Of a DNA stretch of 64,000 bases, positions 34,073-44,089 are shown piece after piece. The notes under the pieces are model-generated. The model saw only the letters and a program-made list of their open reading frames with translations. It did no database searches and was not told the origin of the DNA. A program made the translations under genes and the position numbers. This DNA comes from Enterococcaceae bacterium OF42-14pH9A (GTDB lineage Bacteria > Bacillota > Bacilli > Lactobacillales > Enterococcaceae), in assembly GCA_027692465.1 (NCBI GenBank), contig JAQEYU010000002.1, forward strand, positions 434,001-498,000. Direction: 5' to 3'. The stretch's first letter is position 1. Each line of letters begins with the position of its first letter.

Positions 34073-34915
34073 TCACATCTCATTGATGAGACCGTATTTT
34101 TTGCGATAGCTGCGAGGAGAGATCCGAAATTGTTTTTGGAACAAACGGCTGAAATACTTTTCGTCTTCGATCCCTACTCGTTCGGCGACTTCCCGAATGC
34201 TGTAATTGGATGTCAAAAGCAGCTGCCGCCCCCGCTCCAGCCGCAGCGTGTGCAAATACTGGGTTACGGTCTGACCGACTTCCCTGGAGAAGAGATTGGA
34301 AAGGTAGGCCTTATTGTAGCCGAAATAATTCGCCAGCTCCCCCACTGTGATCTTGCGTTGGTAGTTGCGCTGCAGGTATTCCTTCACATAGTCGATGAGG
34401 AAATGCTTCTCCCCCTGCCGCTCCTGAAAGGACAGCAGGTATTTTTCTTTGACGCTCAGCAAAAGCGTCGCCGTATACGCATCCAACAGCTGGTGGGTAG
34501 GAAACTCCATCTCCTTGACAGTCTGAAGCTGCTGCAGCAACAGCAGTTCGTTGTCCAGGATCAGATTTTTTTCATAAAGAGGCAGCTGCCAGCGCTCCGG
34601 CTCGTTGAAACGGGGCGCACTCTGCACCGAGGCCTGCTCCATTCCCTGCATCTCAAAATGAAGCCAATAAAAGCCGACATTTCCGTGGGCTCGACTGCCA
34701 TAAAAATGCGTGTTCGGCGGAATCAGCAGCAGTTCTCCTGCCGCCAAGATCAGCTCGTTTCCGGCAATATTGAAGTAGACTTCCCCTTCAACACCGATCA
34801 TCAGCTCATAGTCGAGGTTGGTCCGTTCATCATGCTTCCAAGGCTCCTTCGAATGAAGATAGCCGCACCAGTGAAAATGAATTTCTACAGGTCTTCCGCT
34901 CAAAATTTTTTCCAA
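34073..34915 (-). CDS. AraC-family regulator
   Basis: 280 residues from a TTG at 34915, chosen because AAGGGAG lies 8 bases upstream and because the promoter at 34980-35009 excludes the longer open frame, which runs into the neighbouring gene. N-terminal cupin sensor (HWCGYLHSKEPWKHDERTNLDYELMIGVEGEVYFNIAGNELILAAGELLLIPPNTHFYG), C-terminal double helix-turn-helix (VGELANYFGYNKAYLSNLFSREVGQTVTQYLH and IREVAERVGIEDEKYFSRLFQKQFRISP). A sugar-responsive activator by type. It could serve the GH127 or acetyltransferase genes nearby; the target is unknown. Start codon is less certain than the gene. Confidence 0.75.
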   Translation of the reverse strand: MEKILSGRPVEIHFHWCGYLHSKEPWKHDERTNLDYELMIGVEGEVYFNIAGNELILAAGELLLIPPNTHFYGSRAHGNVGFYWLHFEMQGMEQASVQSAPRFNEPERWQLPLYEKNLILDNELLLLQQLQTVKEMEFPTHQLLDAYTATLLLSVKEKYLLSFQERQGEKHFLIDYVKEYLQRNYQRKITVGELANYFGYNKAYLSNLFSREVGQTVTQYLHTLRLERGRQLLLTSNYSIREVAERVGIEDEKYFSRLFQKQFRISPRSYRKKYGLINEM

Positions 34916-34979
34916 CAGGCTGGCTCCCTTCCACTCGAATTCAGCGCAGACCGCTATGCCCCTGTACTTACTCCTTGTT

Positions 34980-35009
34980 ATTATACGCGGTTTTCCGTCA
35001 GTCTGACAA
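34980..35009 (-). promoter_or_regulatory. Promoter of the AraC-type gene
   Basis: Minus strand TTGTCA, 18 bases, TATAAT; the -35 overlaps the last codons of the acetyltransferase gene. Confidence 0.65.
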
Positions 35010-35624
35010 CCGATCCAAGTAGGCCTGCGGGATCGCCAGGTCACGATAATAAGTTTTACGGTCCCGCTCATCGAATTTACGAATGACCCGACAAGGATTC
35101 CCGGCTGCCAGTACACCGGCTGGAACATCTTTGGTGACCACCGAGCCGGCACCGATAACTGTGTCATCGCCGATCGTCACTCCCGGCAGGATCGAAACAT
35201 TGGCGCCGACCCAGACGTTGTTGCCAATGACCACCGGTTGACCGAATTCACCACCGGTCATTTTACGCAGCTGCGGATCCAGCGCATGACCGGCTGTATA
35301 GATCCCGACATTGGGCGCCAGCAGCACATCGTCGCCAATCGTGATCGGACAAACATCCAACAGCGTCAGATTATTGTTGGCAAAAAAATTCTCGCCGATG
35401 GTCACATTGAAGCCGTAGTCCACATGAAACGGCAGCTCGATAAAATACTTTTCACCGACGTGCTTGAACATTTCTTTGATCAGCCGGCTGCGAGTCGCCA
35501 TATCCCGGGGATGGCAGCGATTGTACTCATACAATAAATCCCGTGTGGCAAAACGTACTTCCAAAAGCTCCGGTGTTTGATGATACATTTCACCGGCAAT
35601 CATCTTTTCCAATTCCGATTTCAT
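34998..35624 (-). CDS. Sugar O-acetyltransferase, maltose/galactoside type
   Basis: 208 residues from the ATG at 35624 (AAAGGAG nine bases upstream). The N-terminal Mac domain (MKSELEKMIAGEMYHQTPELLEVR) is followed by left-handed hexapeptide repeats (VTIGENFFANNNLTLLDVCPITIGDDVLLAPNVGI, VVIGNNVWVGANVSILPGVTIGDDTVIGAGSVVTKD). The active-site His is in GIYTAGHALDP. Transfers acetyl from acetyl-CoA to sugars, perhaps to detoxify non-metabolised ones. Trimeric cytoplasmic enzyme. No close operon partner. Confidence 0.9.
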   Translation of the reverse strand: MKSELEKMIAGEMYHQTPELLEVRFATRDLLYEYNRCHPRDMATRSRLIKEMFKHVGEKYFIELPFHVDYGFNVTIGENFFANNNLTLLDVCPITIGDDVLLAPNVGIYTAGHALDPQLRKMTGGEFGQPVVIGNNVWVGANVSILPGVTIGDDTVIGAGSVVTKDVPAGVLAAGNPCRVIRKFDERDRKTYYRDLAIPQAYLDRLSD

Positions 35625-35683
35625 CAGGGAGCACTCCTTTCTCAAGTTGCCTGCATTTTTTATTTTTCGTCAGAACGCATTAG

Positions 35684-36138
35684 TGATTCAGCCCGCTTGC
35701 CGAATCAGCGATTAGCTCTGTTCAACATCGACTCTTCTACGCCTTGCTTCGAATACGGTTCGCTGCTTGGCTGACGCCCCCCATGCAACAGCACAACTGT
35801 TGCAAGCGAACCAGCATGTCAAGCTTTGCTTGCCAGTCGTGTTTCGTACGACGGGGACCACCTTCCCTTTGGTCGGCTGGTTGCTGGAAGCCCTTAGCGC
35901 TCTGCGCTTAGTGCTTCCGTATGCGCCTGTAGTGATTCGGCCCGCCTGCCGAATCAGCGATTAGCTCTGTTCAACATCAGCTCTGTCTGCTTTCAGCAGC
36001 CAATCGTCGTGTTTCGCACGACGGGGACCACCTTCCCTTCGGTCGGCTGATACTGTTCAACATCGACTCTGTCAAGCTTTGCTTGCCAGTCGTCGTGTTT
36101 CACAGCAAAGAAGCTGTGAGTGTGGTGCTCACAGCTTC
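35684..36138. repeat. Dense array of hairpins and direct repeats
   Basis: About a dozen short palindromes in 455 bases: GATTCGG/CCGAATC (35934-35955, and a variant at 35685), GGTTCGCT/AGCGAACC enclosing TGCAACAG/CTGTTGCA (35757-35812), CAAGC-ttt-GCTTG (35820 and 36073), GTCGTG-tttcg-CACGAC (36006, variant 35836), GACCA/TGGTC (35856, 36026), GGAAGC...GCTTCC (35886-35918), GAAGCTGTGAG/CTCACAGCTTC (36110-36138). Blocks recur directly: 35684-35729 with 35933-35978, 35818-35840 with 36071-36093, 35838-35879 with 36008-36049. No protein-coding signal. It fills the gap between xpk and the acetyltransferase gene. Confidence 0.8.
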
Positions 36139-36175
36139 CGAAACCGAACATATAACAATCAATGAAGAGACAGAA

Positions 36176-38545
36176 TTATTTGGTGAGTGGTTCCCATTTC
36201 CAATTGACAACTTCCGGGATATCGACCCCGTTGGCACGGATGTAGTCGTGGTGGAAGTTGATGGTGTCGTCCATCTTCTGCGCAAATTCACCGGCAGCGG
36301 CACCTTTGGCAGCCACGGCAGCGTCTTTGGCAACGTGGAAGCGGTCCATTTCTGAGAAGACACGCATATCAAACGGTGTAGTGATATCGCCGTTTTCACG
36401 GTATCCGTGGATATGCAGATTGTGGTTTGCCCGTTTGAAGAAGATATCCCGGATCAGACCTTCGTAACCGTGGAAAGCAAAGACGATTGGTTTATCCGTC
36501 GTGAAGTAAGCGTTGAATTCCTCATCGCTCAAGCCCCGAGGATCTTGGCTTGGATGGCGCAATTTCAACAGATCCACCACATTGATAAAGCGGATCTTCA
36601 GCTCAGGAAAGGCTTTGTTCAAGATCGTAACGGCTGCCAAAGCTTCCAAGTTTGGCTCAGTACCGGCAGCTGCGATCACAACATCCGGCTCTTGATTGCC
36701 GTCAGTCGAAGCCCAGTCAACGATCTTCAGACCTTCCCGGACCAGAACTTCTGCTTCGTCAGCGGAGTAAAATTGCGGCCGTGGGTGTTTAGAAGACACG
36801 ATCAGGTTGATCAGTTCCTCGGATTGCAATGCTTCTGCCATAACTGCCATCAAGGAGTTGGCATCAGCCGGCAGGTATTCACGGATAAATTCCGGTTTTT
36901 TCTCAGACAAGTGAGTCAACAGACCCGGATCTTGGTGGGTGTAACCGTTGTGGTCTTGTTGGAATACCGTCGAAGTTGCGATCAGGTTCAATGAAGGGTA
37001 GCGTTTGCGCCATTTGTGATCCGCTGCCTTACGCAACCATTTGAAGTGCTGAGTGATCATGGAATCCACGACCCGCAGAAAAGCTTCGTATGATGCGAAG
37101 AAGCCGTGACGTCCGGTCAATACATAGCCTTCCAGGAAACCTTCACATTGATGCTCGGAAAGTTGAGAATCGATCACTCGGCCAGCCGGTGCGATCCATT
37201 CATCGTAATCCGGTTTTTGTGCTTCCATCCATTGACGGTTAGTCACTTTGAAGACTTCTGCCATCCGGTTGGATTTGGTTTCGTCAGGACCGAAGATACG
37301 GAAATTTTCCGGATTTTCTACAATCAGGTCTTTGGCAAATTTCGCAAACTCCGTCATGTCTTGCGCTTCTACAGCACCCGGTGTCGTCGTATCGATCGCG
37401 TGTTGTTTCCAATCAGTGATCTTCAACGGTTTCGGATCAATCCCGCCGTTTGTGATCGGATTGGTGGACATCCGGCGATCCCCTTTAGGAGAGATTTCCC
37501 GGACCTCATCTTTGATCGTACCGTTTTCGTCAAACAATTCTTCGGGACGGTAAGATTTCAACCAGTCTACCAATGCTTCGATATGATCCATGTGATGAGC
37601 ATCTACCGGGATCGGCACTTGGTGAGCACGGAAACCGCCTTCGATTGGTTCACCATCCCAAGATTTCGGACCGGTCCAACCTTTAGGAGTGCGGCAGATA
37701 ATCACTGGCCACTGCGGCATCACCGCATCTTCAGCTTTACCGGCACGGGCTTTTTTCTGGATATCCTTGATCATCGCAATGGCTTCATCCAATGTTTTCG
37801 CCATTTCCGGATGAACAGCTTCAGGATCGGTGCCGCCGACAAACAACGGCGTCCAGCCCATACCTTCAAAATATTTCGTCAAGTCGGCATCTGATTTGCG
37901 TTCCAAAATCGTCGGATTGGAGATTTTACCACCATTCAAATACAAGATTGGCAGTACTGCGCCGTCATTGACCGGGTTGATAAATGAGTTGGAGAACCAT
38001 GAGCCTGCCAAAGGACCGGTTTCGGCTTCACCATCACCGATTACAGTAGCAGCGATGACATCCGGATTGTCCAAAATAGCACCGGTTGCGTGAGACATAC
38101 TGTAGCCGAGCTCCCCGCCTTCATGGATCGAACCCGGTGTCTCAGGCGCTGCGTGAGATGCGATACCGCCCGGGAATGAGAAGATCTTGCAAAGCTTCTT
38201 CAGGCCTTCTTCGTCCTGCGTGATTTCGGGATAGATTTCGCTGTAGCTGCCGTCGATGTAAGAATTGGAGACCATCACTTGACCGCCGTGTCCGGGACCT
38301 TCGATGTAGAACATGTTCAGATCATATTTATTGATGACCCGGTTCAAATGGGCATAGATGAAGTTCTGGCCGGCAATCGTACCCCAGTGACCGATAGGAT
38401 GAATCTTCACATCTTCTTCAGTGACGTCCCGTGTCAACAACGGATTGTCTTTCAAATACATTTGGGCAACAGAGATATAGTTGGCTGCCCGCCACCATGC
38501 GTCGACTTTTCCCAAGTACTCTTTTGAATCGTAGTTTACTGTCAT
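36176..38545 (-). CDS. xpk: D-xylulose 5-phosphate/D-fructose 6-phosphate phosphoketolase
   Basis: Thiamine-diphosphate enzyme splitting xylulose-5-phosphate with phosphate into acetyl phosphate and glyceraldehyde-3-phosphate. 789 residues, the family length. Signatures: [39 protein letters not shown], the ThDP motif [14 protein letters not shown] (ending in NSFINP) and [12 protein letters not shown]. It is the last gene of the ara cluster, with its own 180-base leader region containing an inverted repeat. It gives the cell the heterofermentative route from pentoses, yielding acetate plus lactate. Confidence 0.97.
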   Translation of the reverse strand: MTVNYDSKEYLGKVDAWWRAANYISVAQMYLKDNPLLTRDVTEEDVKIHPIGHWGTIAGQNFIYAHLNRVINKYDLNMFYIEGPGHGGQVMVSNSYIDGSYSEIYPEITQDEEGLKKLCKIFSFPGGIASHAAPETPGSIHEGGELGYSMSHATGAILDNPDVIAATVIGDGEAETGPLAGSWFSNSFINPVNDGAVLPILYLNGGKISNPTILERKSDADLTKYFEGMGWTPLFVGGTDPEAVHPEMAKTLDEAIAMIKDIQKKARAGKAEDAVMPQWPVIICRTPKGWTGPKSWDGEPIEGGFRAHQVPIPVDAHHMDHIEALVDWLKSYRPEELFDENGTIKDEVREISPKGDRRMSTNPITNGGIDPKPLKITDWKQHAIDTTTPGAVEAQDMTEFAKFAKDLIVENPENFRIFGPDETKSNRMAEVFKVTNRQWMEAQKPDYDEWIAPAGRVIDSQLSEHQCEGFLEGYVLTGRHGFFASYEAFLRVVDSMITQHFKWLRKAADHKWRKRYPSLNLIATSTVFQQDHNGYTHQDPGLLTHLSEKKPEFIREYLPADANSLMAVMAEALQSEELINLIVSSKHPRPQFYSADEAEVLVREGLKIVDWASTDGNQEPDVVIAAAGTEPNLEALAAVTILNKAFPELKIRFINVVDLLKLRHPSQDPRGLSDEEFNAYFTTDKPIVFAFHGYEGLIRDIFFKRANHNLHIHGYRENGDITTPFDMRVFSEMDRFHVAKDAAVAAKGAAAGEFAQKMDDTINFHHDYIRANGVDIPEVVNWKWEPLTK

Positions 38546-38576
38546 TGCGCTGTTACTCTCCCTTTTGGTTAGTTAC

Positions 38577-38642
38577 GGTAAAAAATACTTAAATGCTGCT
38601 AAAAAAAATTTCAGCTGAATTTAATAATAGGTATTTTTTACC
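38577..38642 (-). promoter_or_regulatory. Inverted repeat upstream of xpk
   Basis: GGTAAAAAATAC (38577-38588) and GTATTTTTTACC (38631-38642), a perfect 12-base inverted repeat with a further palindrome TTCAGCTGAA (38610-38619) near its centre. It lies 32 to 97 bases upstream of the xpk start, over the region where a promoter is expected; no clear -35/-10 pair was found. Operator or RNA hairpin are both possible. Confidence 0.6.
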
Positions 38643-38657
38643 TTTATTGTTTCAAAA

Positions 38658-38700
38658 GAATCTCGGTCAGGCTGCTGCGATTTTGGTAGCAGCCCGGCCG
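38658..38700 (-). terminator. Weak terminator after araA
   Basis: Minus strand CGGCCGGGCTGCT ... AGCAGCCTGACCG, then AGATTCTTTTG. The T run is interrupted, so some transcripts may continue into xpk. Confidence 0.55.
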
Positions 38701-38724
38701 ATCTTCTGTTTAAACGATGATTAT

Positions 38725-40149
38725 TTATTTGATCGTCACAAATTCCAGGTCGACCATTTTCGCCCAGGTTTCGATCTGATCTGCAGTCAAATTCAATGAT
38801 ACCACAGTGTGATGGCCGCCGCCAGCCTCAATCCAGGCATGAATACCTTTTTTGAAGTCTGGACGCGGGGTCCACATTACGCGGGCTACCGGCAGTTTTG
38901 GTGCAGCTTCAGTCGGCTCAAAAGCATCGACTTCATTGATCAGCAGTTTGTAGTGAGTACCGAAATCAGCCATGGAAACCACGACACCGGCGCCACCTTT
39001 GCCATCAAATACCAAACGCGCCGGATCTTCTCTATCGCCCATGGACAACGGCGAAACGACGATTTTCGGTTTGTTGACTGCCAAGCTCGGATCCACTTCC
39101 ATCATATGAGATTGCAGGATCGCTTCTTTGCCGGCTGCCATTTCATACGTATAGTCTTCCATGAAGCCGGTGTTTTCACCGCGAGCCATAACTTTCATCA
39201 AACGGTCGATAGCCGCTGTCTTCCAGTCGCCTTCGCCGGCAAAACCGATTCCGTCAGCCATCAAACGTTGAACAGCCAAGCCCGGCAGCTGCTGCATGCC
39301 GTAAAGGTCTTCAAAGTTGGTGGTGAAGGCATTGTAGCCGCCTGCTTCCAGGAATCGGCGCAGACCGATTTCTTGTTTTGCCTGTACTTTGACGTGGTCA
39401 TCCCACTTCTCGTGTTCGTAGTCGCCGTAATCGAAATCATACAATTCTTTGTATTCTGCAAACAACGCATCGACTTCTTCGTCAGTGACTGCATCCACGT
39501 ATTGAACCAGATCACCAATCCCGAAGTAATCTACTGTCCAGCCGAATTGAATCTGTGCTTCGACCTTGTCCCCTTCAGTCACACCGACGTTACGCATGTT
39601 GTCGCCGAAACGAGCCACTTTGATGTTGAAACTTTCATTGTAGGCTACCGCAACATCCATCCAGGCAGCAATATCTTCTTGAACATCGGCATTTTTCCAA
39701 TAGCCTACGACGATCTTGTTGTGTTTTTTCAGGCGGGCATTGATGAAGCCGTATTCCCGGTCACCGTGAGCACTTTGATTCAAGTTCATGAAGTCCATGT
39801 CGATGGTCGGCCAAGGAATGCTTTCATTGAATTGCGTAGCCAGGTGCAGCAATGGTTTTTGCAGCATTTTGGTGCCGCGAATCCACATTTTTGCCGGCGA
39901 GAAGGTATGCATCCAAGTGATGACACCGGCTACTTCATCGCGGTAGTTGACCTCTTTCATGATGCCGGTGATGGCATCGGCCGTCACAGCCAAGTCCTGC
40001 AAGACTACCGGATAAGGCAGCTTGCCGCTTTCGTTCAGCCCGTCAGCGATTGCTTGGGCATCTTTTTTGACCTCTTCCAGGGCTTCCGGGCCGTACAGGT
40101 GTTGGGAGCCAACGACGAACCAAAATACTTTTTTATCTAATTTCAGCAT
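38725..40149 (-). CDS. araA: L-arabinose isomerase
   Basis: Isomerises L-arabinose to L-ribulose. 474 residues from the ATG at 40149 (AAAGGAG eight bases upstream), the length of lactobacillar AraA. KKVFWFVVGSQHLYGPEAL at the N-terminus, TWMHTFSPAKMWI, FNESIPWPTIDMDFMNLNQSAHGDREYGF and the metal-binding GEGDWKTAAIDRLMKVM plus HMMEVDPSLA are diagnostic. It follows araD by 50 bases. Product goes to AraB. Confidence 0.97.
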   Translation of the reverse strand: MLKLDKKVFWFVVGSQHLYGPEALEEVKKDAQAIADGLNESGKLPYPVVLQDLAVTADAITGIMKEVNYRDEVAGVITWMHTFSPAKMWIRGTKMLQKPLLHLATQFNESIPWPTIDMDFMNLNQSAHGDREYGFINARLKKHNKIVVGYWKNADVQEDIAAWMDVAVAYNESFNIKVARFGDNMRNVGVTEGDKVEAQIQFGWTVDYFGIGDLVQYVDAVTDEEVDALFAEYKELYDFDYGDYEHEKWDDHVKVQAKQEIGLRRFLEAGGYNAFTTNFEDLYGMQQLPGLAVQRLMADGIGFAGEGDWKTAAIDRLMKVMARGENTGFMEDYTYEMAAGKEAILQSHMMEVDPSLAVNKPKIVVSPLSMGDREDPARLVFDGKGGAGVVVSMADFGTHYKLLINEVDAFEPTEAAPKLPVARVMWTPRPDFKKGIHAWIEAGGGHHTVVSLNLTADQIETWAKMVDLEFVTIK

Positions 40150-40199
40150 GGGTGATTCTCCTTTATCGTAATTTTTTGATGACATTTCAAAGGGCTGCC

Positions 40200-40907
40200 T
40201 CAGTGGCTTTGCCCTGCTTGACCATAGTAGGCATTGGCGCCGTGTTTGCGCAGGTAATGCTTGTCCAGGATCCTTTGCGGCAGTTCCGGTGCATAGCTGT
40301 TCAGTTGACGGGCCATCCAGTTGGTGTGGCAGACTTCATCCAGTACCACCGCATTCATAACGGCGGCATCGGCATCCTTGCCCCAAGTGAAAGGTGCATG
40401 GCCATGAAGCAGCACACCTGGTACTTCCAGCGGCTGCAAGCCCCGCTCTTTGAAGGTTTCCACGATCACATGACCGGTATATTCTTCGTAACCGCGGTCG
40501 ATCTCTTCTTGTGTCAGGTAGCGGGCACAAGGTACCGCACCGTAAAAAGTATCGGCATGGGTCGTGCCCATAGCCGGCACGTCCAGCCCAGCCTGCGCCC
40601 AGGCCGTCGCATAAGTGGAGTGGGTGTGGACGATTCCACCGATCTCCGGAAAGGCTTTATACAAAACCGCATGGGTTGGTGTATCAGAAGAAGGATTGAG
40701 CGCACCTTCCACGACGTTGCCGTCCAAATCACAGACTACCATGTCTGCAGCTTTCATCGTTTCATAGTCGACACCGCTGGGCTTGATGACAAACAGTCCG
40801 GCTTTTCGATCGACAGCTGAAACATTTCCCCAGGTATACTTCACCAGACCGTGTTTCGGTAAGTCCAGATTGGCTTTAAAGACTTTTTCTTTCAATGCTT
40901 CCAACAT
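40200..40907 (-). CDS. araD: L-ribulose-5-phosphate 4-epimerase
   Basis: Zinc enzyme converting L-ribulose-5-phosphate to D-xylulose-5-phosphate, the substrate of the phosphoketolase. 235 residues; [25 protein letters not shown] (phosphate and substrate loop), the zinc ligands in [14 protein letters not shown] (two His) and [12 protein letters not shown] (third His), and the proton-transfer Tyr region near the C-terminus ([16 protein letters not shown]). Order araB-araD-araA with short gaps indicates one operon. Confidence 0.96.
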   Translation of the reverse strand: MLEALKEKVFKANLDLPKHGLVKYTWGNVSAVDRKAGLFVIKPSGVDYETMKAADMVVCDLDGNVVEGALNPSSDTPTHAVLYKAFPEIGGIVHTHSTYATAWAQAGLDVPAMGTTHADTFYGAVPCARYLTQEEIDRGYEEYTGHVIVETFKERGLQPLEVPGVLLHGHAPFTWGKDADAAVMNAVVLDEVCHTNWMARQLNSYAPELPQRILDKHYLRKHGANAYYGQAGQSH

Positions 40908-40965
40908 CGTAAATGACTCCCTTCAATTTCCCAGCGGCAAACACGTATCCCGCTGCAATGCTATA

Positions 40966-42558
40966 TCAGATCAGGTGCTCGATAGCAGCTTTTTCGATTG
41001 GCAGTCCCGCAGCATAGCGTTTGACATATTCATCAAAGCCGGCCACATCCCGGGCTTCCGGAGCAATTGTGGAACCCTTGTCTCCTGCAAAGACCCGTTC
41101 ATTCAAATAGCTGTCCAATGACTCGTCTGCTTCTTTGTTTACCAGGTAAGCTGCCAAGAGGGCGATCCCCCAGGCTCCGCCTTCACCGGCCGTCTCCATT
41201 ACCGTCACCGGTGCGTTCATCACTGCAGCCAAGACCCGCTGACCGACTACCGGCGTTTTGAAGATCCCGCCGTGACCGACGATGCTGTCGATTTGAACAT
41301 TTTCTTCTTTTTGCAGGATATCCATCCCGATCTTCATTGCACCGAATGCCGTGAAAAGATGCAGGCGCATGAAGTTGGCCAAAGTAAAGCGGCTTTCCGG
41401 TGAGCGGACAAACAGAGGCCGTCCTTCCGGCATTTTAGTGATATTTTCGCCTGAATAATAGCCATAGGACAACATACCGCCGCATTCCTCGTCACCTTCG
41501 AGAGCTGCGTTGAATAACTTGGCGAACATTTCGTCAGTAGCAATATCCAGCCCGGTCAGATCCGCAAATTCCCGGAACAATTTCATCCAGGCATTGATCT
41601 CGGAAGTACAGTTATTGGTGTGGACCATCCCCACCAGAGAGCCTGACGGAGTGGTTACCATGTCAATCTCCGGATGAACCGCAGACAATTCGTTTTCCAA
41701 AACGATCATGGCAAATGCCGATGTTCCGGCCGACACGTTTCCGGTGCGCTCAGCCACCGAATTGGTAGCCACCATCCCGGTCCCGGCATCCCCTTCCGGA
41801 GGGCATAGAGGAATACCTGCCTGAAGCGTTCCGGTAGGATCCAAAAGTTTGGCACCGGCGGCAGTCAATTTTCCGGCATCTGCGCCGGCTGTCAGGACCT
41901 GCGGCAGCAGTGCTTCCAACTGCCAAGGCAGTGCTTCCGGTGAAATCAAGGCATTGAACTGATTGACCATCCGTTTGTCATAATCCTTGGTCTGGACATC
42001 GATTGGGAACATTCCCGAAGCATCCCCGATCCCCAGTACCTTTTCCCCTGTCAGCTGCCAGTGAACATAGCCTGCCAAAGTCGTGAAGAAGCTCACCTCT
42101 TTGACATGCTCTTCTTTGTTCAAGACCGCCTGATACAGATGCGCAATACTCCAGCGTTGCGGAATATTGTATTGAAACAGATCGGTCAGCTTTTCTTCGG
42201 CTTCTCCGGTGATCGCATTGCGCCATGTCCGAAAAGGTACCAAAAGCTCGTCAGCTTTATTGAAGGCCATATATCCGTGCATCATGGCTGAAAAACCGAT
42301 CCCGCCGACAGTCGTCAGCTTTTCCCCGTATTTTTCTGCAACTTCCGCTGCCAATTCTTTGTAGGCGGTCTGCAGTCCGCTCCAGATGTTTTCCAACGAA
42401 TAGGTCCAGATTCCGTTGACCAGCTGGTTCTCCCATTCGAAACTGCCTGAAGCGATAGTTTGGAAGTCATCGTCGATCAGAACTGCTTTAATCCTTGTGG
42501 AACCGAATTCGATTCCCAAGGCGGTTTTGGCTTGTTGAATCGCTGTTTTTGCATCCAT
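40966..42558 (-). CDS. araB: L-ribulokinase, FGGY family
   Basis: Phosphorylates L-ribulose. 530 residues from the ATG at 42558, chosen because GGAGG lies 11 bases upstream, whereas the open frame further up has no ribosome site. [19 protein letters not shown] (phosphate loop), [25 protein letters not shown] and the adenosine motif [20 protein letters not shown] identify it. First structural gene after araR; an inverted repeat with terminator form lies between them (42594-42640). Confidence 0.94.
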   Translation of the reverse strand: MDAKTAIQQAKTALGIEFGSTRIKAVLIDDDFQTIASGSFEWENQLVNGIWTYSLENIWSGLQTAYKELAAEVAEKYGEKLTTVGGIGFSAMMHGYMAFNKADELLVPFRTWRNAITGEAEEKLTDLFQYNIPQRWSIAHLYQAVLNKEEHVKEVSFFTTLAGYVHWQLTGEKVLGIGDASGMFPIDVQTKDYDKRMVNQFNALISPEALPWQLEALLPQVLTAGADAGKLTAAGAKLLDPTGTLQAGIPLCPPEGDAGTGMVATNSVAERTGNVSAGTSAFAMIVLENELSAVHPEIDMVTTPSGSLVGMVHTNNCTSEINAWMKLFREFADLTGLDIATDEMFAKLFNAALEGDEECGGMLSYGYYSGENITKMPEGRPLFVRSPESRFTLANFMRLHLFTAFGAMKIGMDILQKEENVQIDSIVGHGGIFKTPVVGQRVLAAVMNAPVTVMETAGEGGAWGIALLAAYLVNKEADESLDSYLNERVFAGDKGSTIAPEARDVAGFDEYVKRYAAGLPIEKAAIEHLI

Positions 42559-42593
42559 GCCGGGTAATTCCTCCATTTTATTGATTCGTTTTT

Positions 42594-42640
42594 TAAACAC
42601 TGCTGCCTGTGCTGAAAAGAGCGAAACCATCAGACAGCAG
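42594..42640 (-). terminator. Possible attenuator or terminator between araR and araB
   Basis: Minus strand CTGCTGTCTG ... CAGGCAGCAG (one mismatch), followed by TGTTTAAAAAAC. The T run is poor. No separate araB promoter was found, so the hairpin may tune read-through from araR or protect the araB message. Confidence 0.4.
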
Positions 42641-42675
42641 CGTTTTCAGATAGTTTTTTTACTTGTGATCCGTGT

Positions 42676-43767
42676 TCATTTTCCCGGTACTGCCACCGAG
42701 TCGCGGATAATCAGTTCCGGCTGAAAATAATAACTCGGTGTGTCACCACCATTGACTGCCTCGATGATATACTGGGCAGCCAGCCGGCCCATTGCTTCTT
42801 TAGGATGGGTCAGAGTAGTCAGTGGTACCCGCCCGCCGACAGCCAGTGCAGAGTCGTCATTGCCGACCACGGAGATATCTTCCGGCACTTTCAAGCCGGC
42901 TGCCGTCAGCTGATCGATAAGCTCATAAGCGATCTCGTCATTGTAAGCGGCAACTCCCGTGACCGCTGAATCGGCTGCCGTCAGTCGCGACACAGCTGCC
43001 TCCATGATCCGTGCTTTGTTTTCTGTTGTATAAGTCATGATATCTTCCGGCTGCAGTGTCAAGCCGGCTTCTTCTACCGCTTTGATGAAACCTTTCATCC
43101 GGTATTTCCCCTGCAGATCATCAATCTTGGTCAATAGCAGCAGGTTTTCATGCCCTTTTGCCACCAGCTCTTTGGTGGCCAGGTAACCGGATTGGGTATC
43201 ATTGACACAGATCGCTTGGACATCCAGTTCCTCATAGTAGGCATTGATCATCAAAAACGGAATCCCCCGTTCTTTGAGAGCCACATAATAGGCCAGATTC
43301 GGATTATACTGATTGGACTTGGTAGGCTCGATAATCAAGCCGTCAACCCCTTGATCCATCATCCGTTTCAGGCATTCCCGCTCCTGATCGTGATCGTTAT
43401 TGGTCGTCCCCAGCAACAGGGAATAGCCTTCGCTGGCCAGCTCTTGTTCCAATCCACGGATAATGGCTGGAAAGATATAGTTGGAAAGGTAGGTCATGAT
43501 GACCCCGATGGTTTTATTTTTCTTTGGCAGGTTGTCCGGACGTGATACATAGGTGCCGGAGCCGCGTTCCTTTCGCAGGAAGCCTTCGTTCACCAAGACG
43601 CCGATTGCTTGTCTGACCGTATGCCGACTCAAGTCATAAGTCTCCTGCAGCGTGTTTTCAGAAGGAATCAGCTCATCTACCTGATACTCACCCCGCAGGA
43701 TAGCCTCCCGCAACTTGTCTGCTAGTTGTTCGTATTTAGGTTTCGTTTTCGTCACCCCTTTCACCAA
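42676..43767 (-). CDS. araR: Arabinose repressor AraR (GntR DNA-binding plus LacI-type sensor)
   Basis: 363 residues: GntR-type winged helix at the N-terminus (KYEQLADKLREAILRGEYQVDELIPSENTLQETYDLSRHTVRQAIGVLVNEGFLRKERGSGTYV, residues 11-75) joined to a LacI/periplasmic-binding-protein-like sensor (TIGVIMTYLSNYIFPAIIRGLE to the end). This hybrid is unique to AraR. L-arabinose releases it from DNA. It appears to control its own promoter through the site at 43769-43784. The start is uncertain: TTG at 43767 and GTG codons just after it are all possible and none has a standard ribosome site. Confidence 0.93.
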   Translation of the reverse strand: MVKGVTKTKPKYEQLADKLREAILRGEYQVDELIPSENTLQETYDLSRHTVRQAIGVLVNEGFLRKERGSGTYVSRPDNLPKKNKTIGVIMTYLSNYIFPAIIRGLEQELASEGYSLLLGTTNNDHDQERECLKRMMDQGVDGLIIEPTKSNQYNPNLAYYVALKERGIPFLMINAYYEELDVQAICVNDTQSGYLATKELVAKGHENLLLLTKIDDLQGKYRMKGFIKAVEEAGLTLQPEDIMTYTTENKARIMEAAVSRLTAADSAVTGVAAYNDEIAYELIDQLTAAGLKVPEDISVVGNDDSALAVGGRVPLTTLTHPKEAMGRLAAQYIIEAVNGGDTPSYYFQPELIIRDSVAVPGK

Positions 43768-43768
43768 G

Positions 43769-43811
43769 TTGTCCGTACATTTAGTTTACAACGGACCTTG
43801 CAGCAAGTCAA
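43769..43811 (-). promoter_or_regulatory. araR promoter with AraR-like operator
   Basis: Minus strand TTGACT (43806-43811), 17 bases, TAAACT (43783-43788). Directly downstream of the -10 lies ATGTACGGACAAC, one mismatch in the TGTACGTACA core of the known Bacillus AraR box. The position would block initiation, giving autoregulation. Confidence 0.75.
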
Positions 43812-44089
43812 AGCTTTTTTGCAGATTTTTGTCAGGTCACTACACCTACTTGAATTCAAAAAGCTGTTATCTATGTATAAAAAGCCAGGAACGGCAATGA
43901 ACAGTCTGCCGCTCCTGTTATTACAGCAAACAAATTTTAAATCATATCTGCAATACTCATGGAATCCAAATTTTTGAAAACTTTATAAAAATCTCACTGT
44001 AAAATACAGTTAGCGAGGTTCACAAGTCGGCACATATGACACTGCTTGAAGCGATAGAGATTGAAATAGCTGTCGTTGGGATTTCACGC
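43812..44089. other. Gap between araR and the ABC transporter operon
   Basis: Contains the transporter operon terminator at 43878-43918. The remainder is AT-rich and holds no gene or further site that I can support. Confidence 0.4.
43878..43918 (-). terminator. Terminator of the ABC transporter operon
   Basis: Minus strand AGGAGCGGCA ... TGCCGTTCCT (one G-T) then GGCTTTTTATA, about 170 bases after the last stop. Confidence 0.7.

Noticed and set aside
35684..36138. Possible CRISPR array
   Set aside because: Repeats are of unequal length, irregularly spaced and occur only twice each; no cas genes are present.
38809..40140. 443-codon open frame on the plus strand
   Set aside because: Antisense to araA, no ribosome site, Phe/His-rich composition typical of a shadow frame.
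42594..42645. cre site before araB (TGAAAACGCTGCTG)
   Set aside because: Two mismatches at the conserved outer positions; weaker than the perfect sites at 48908 and 62642.
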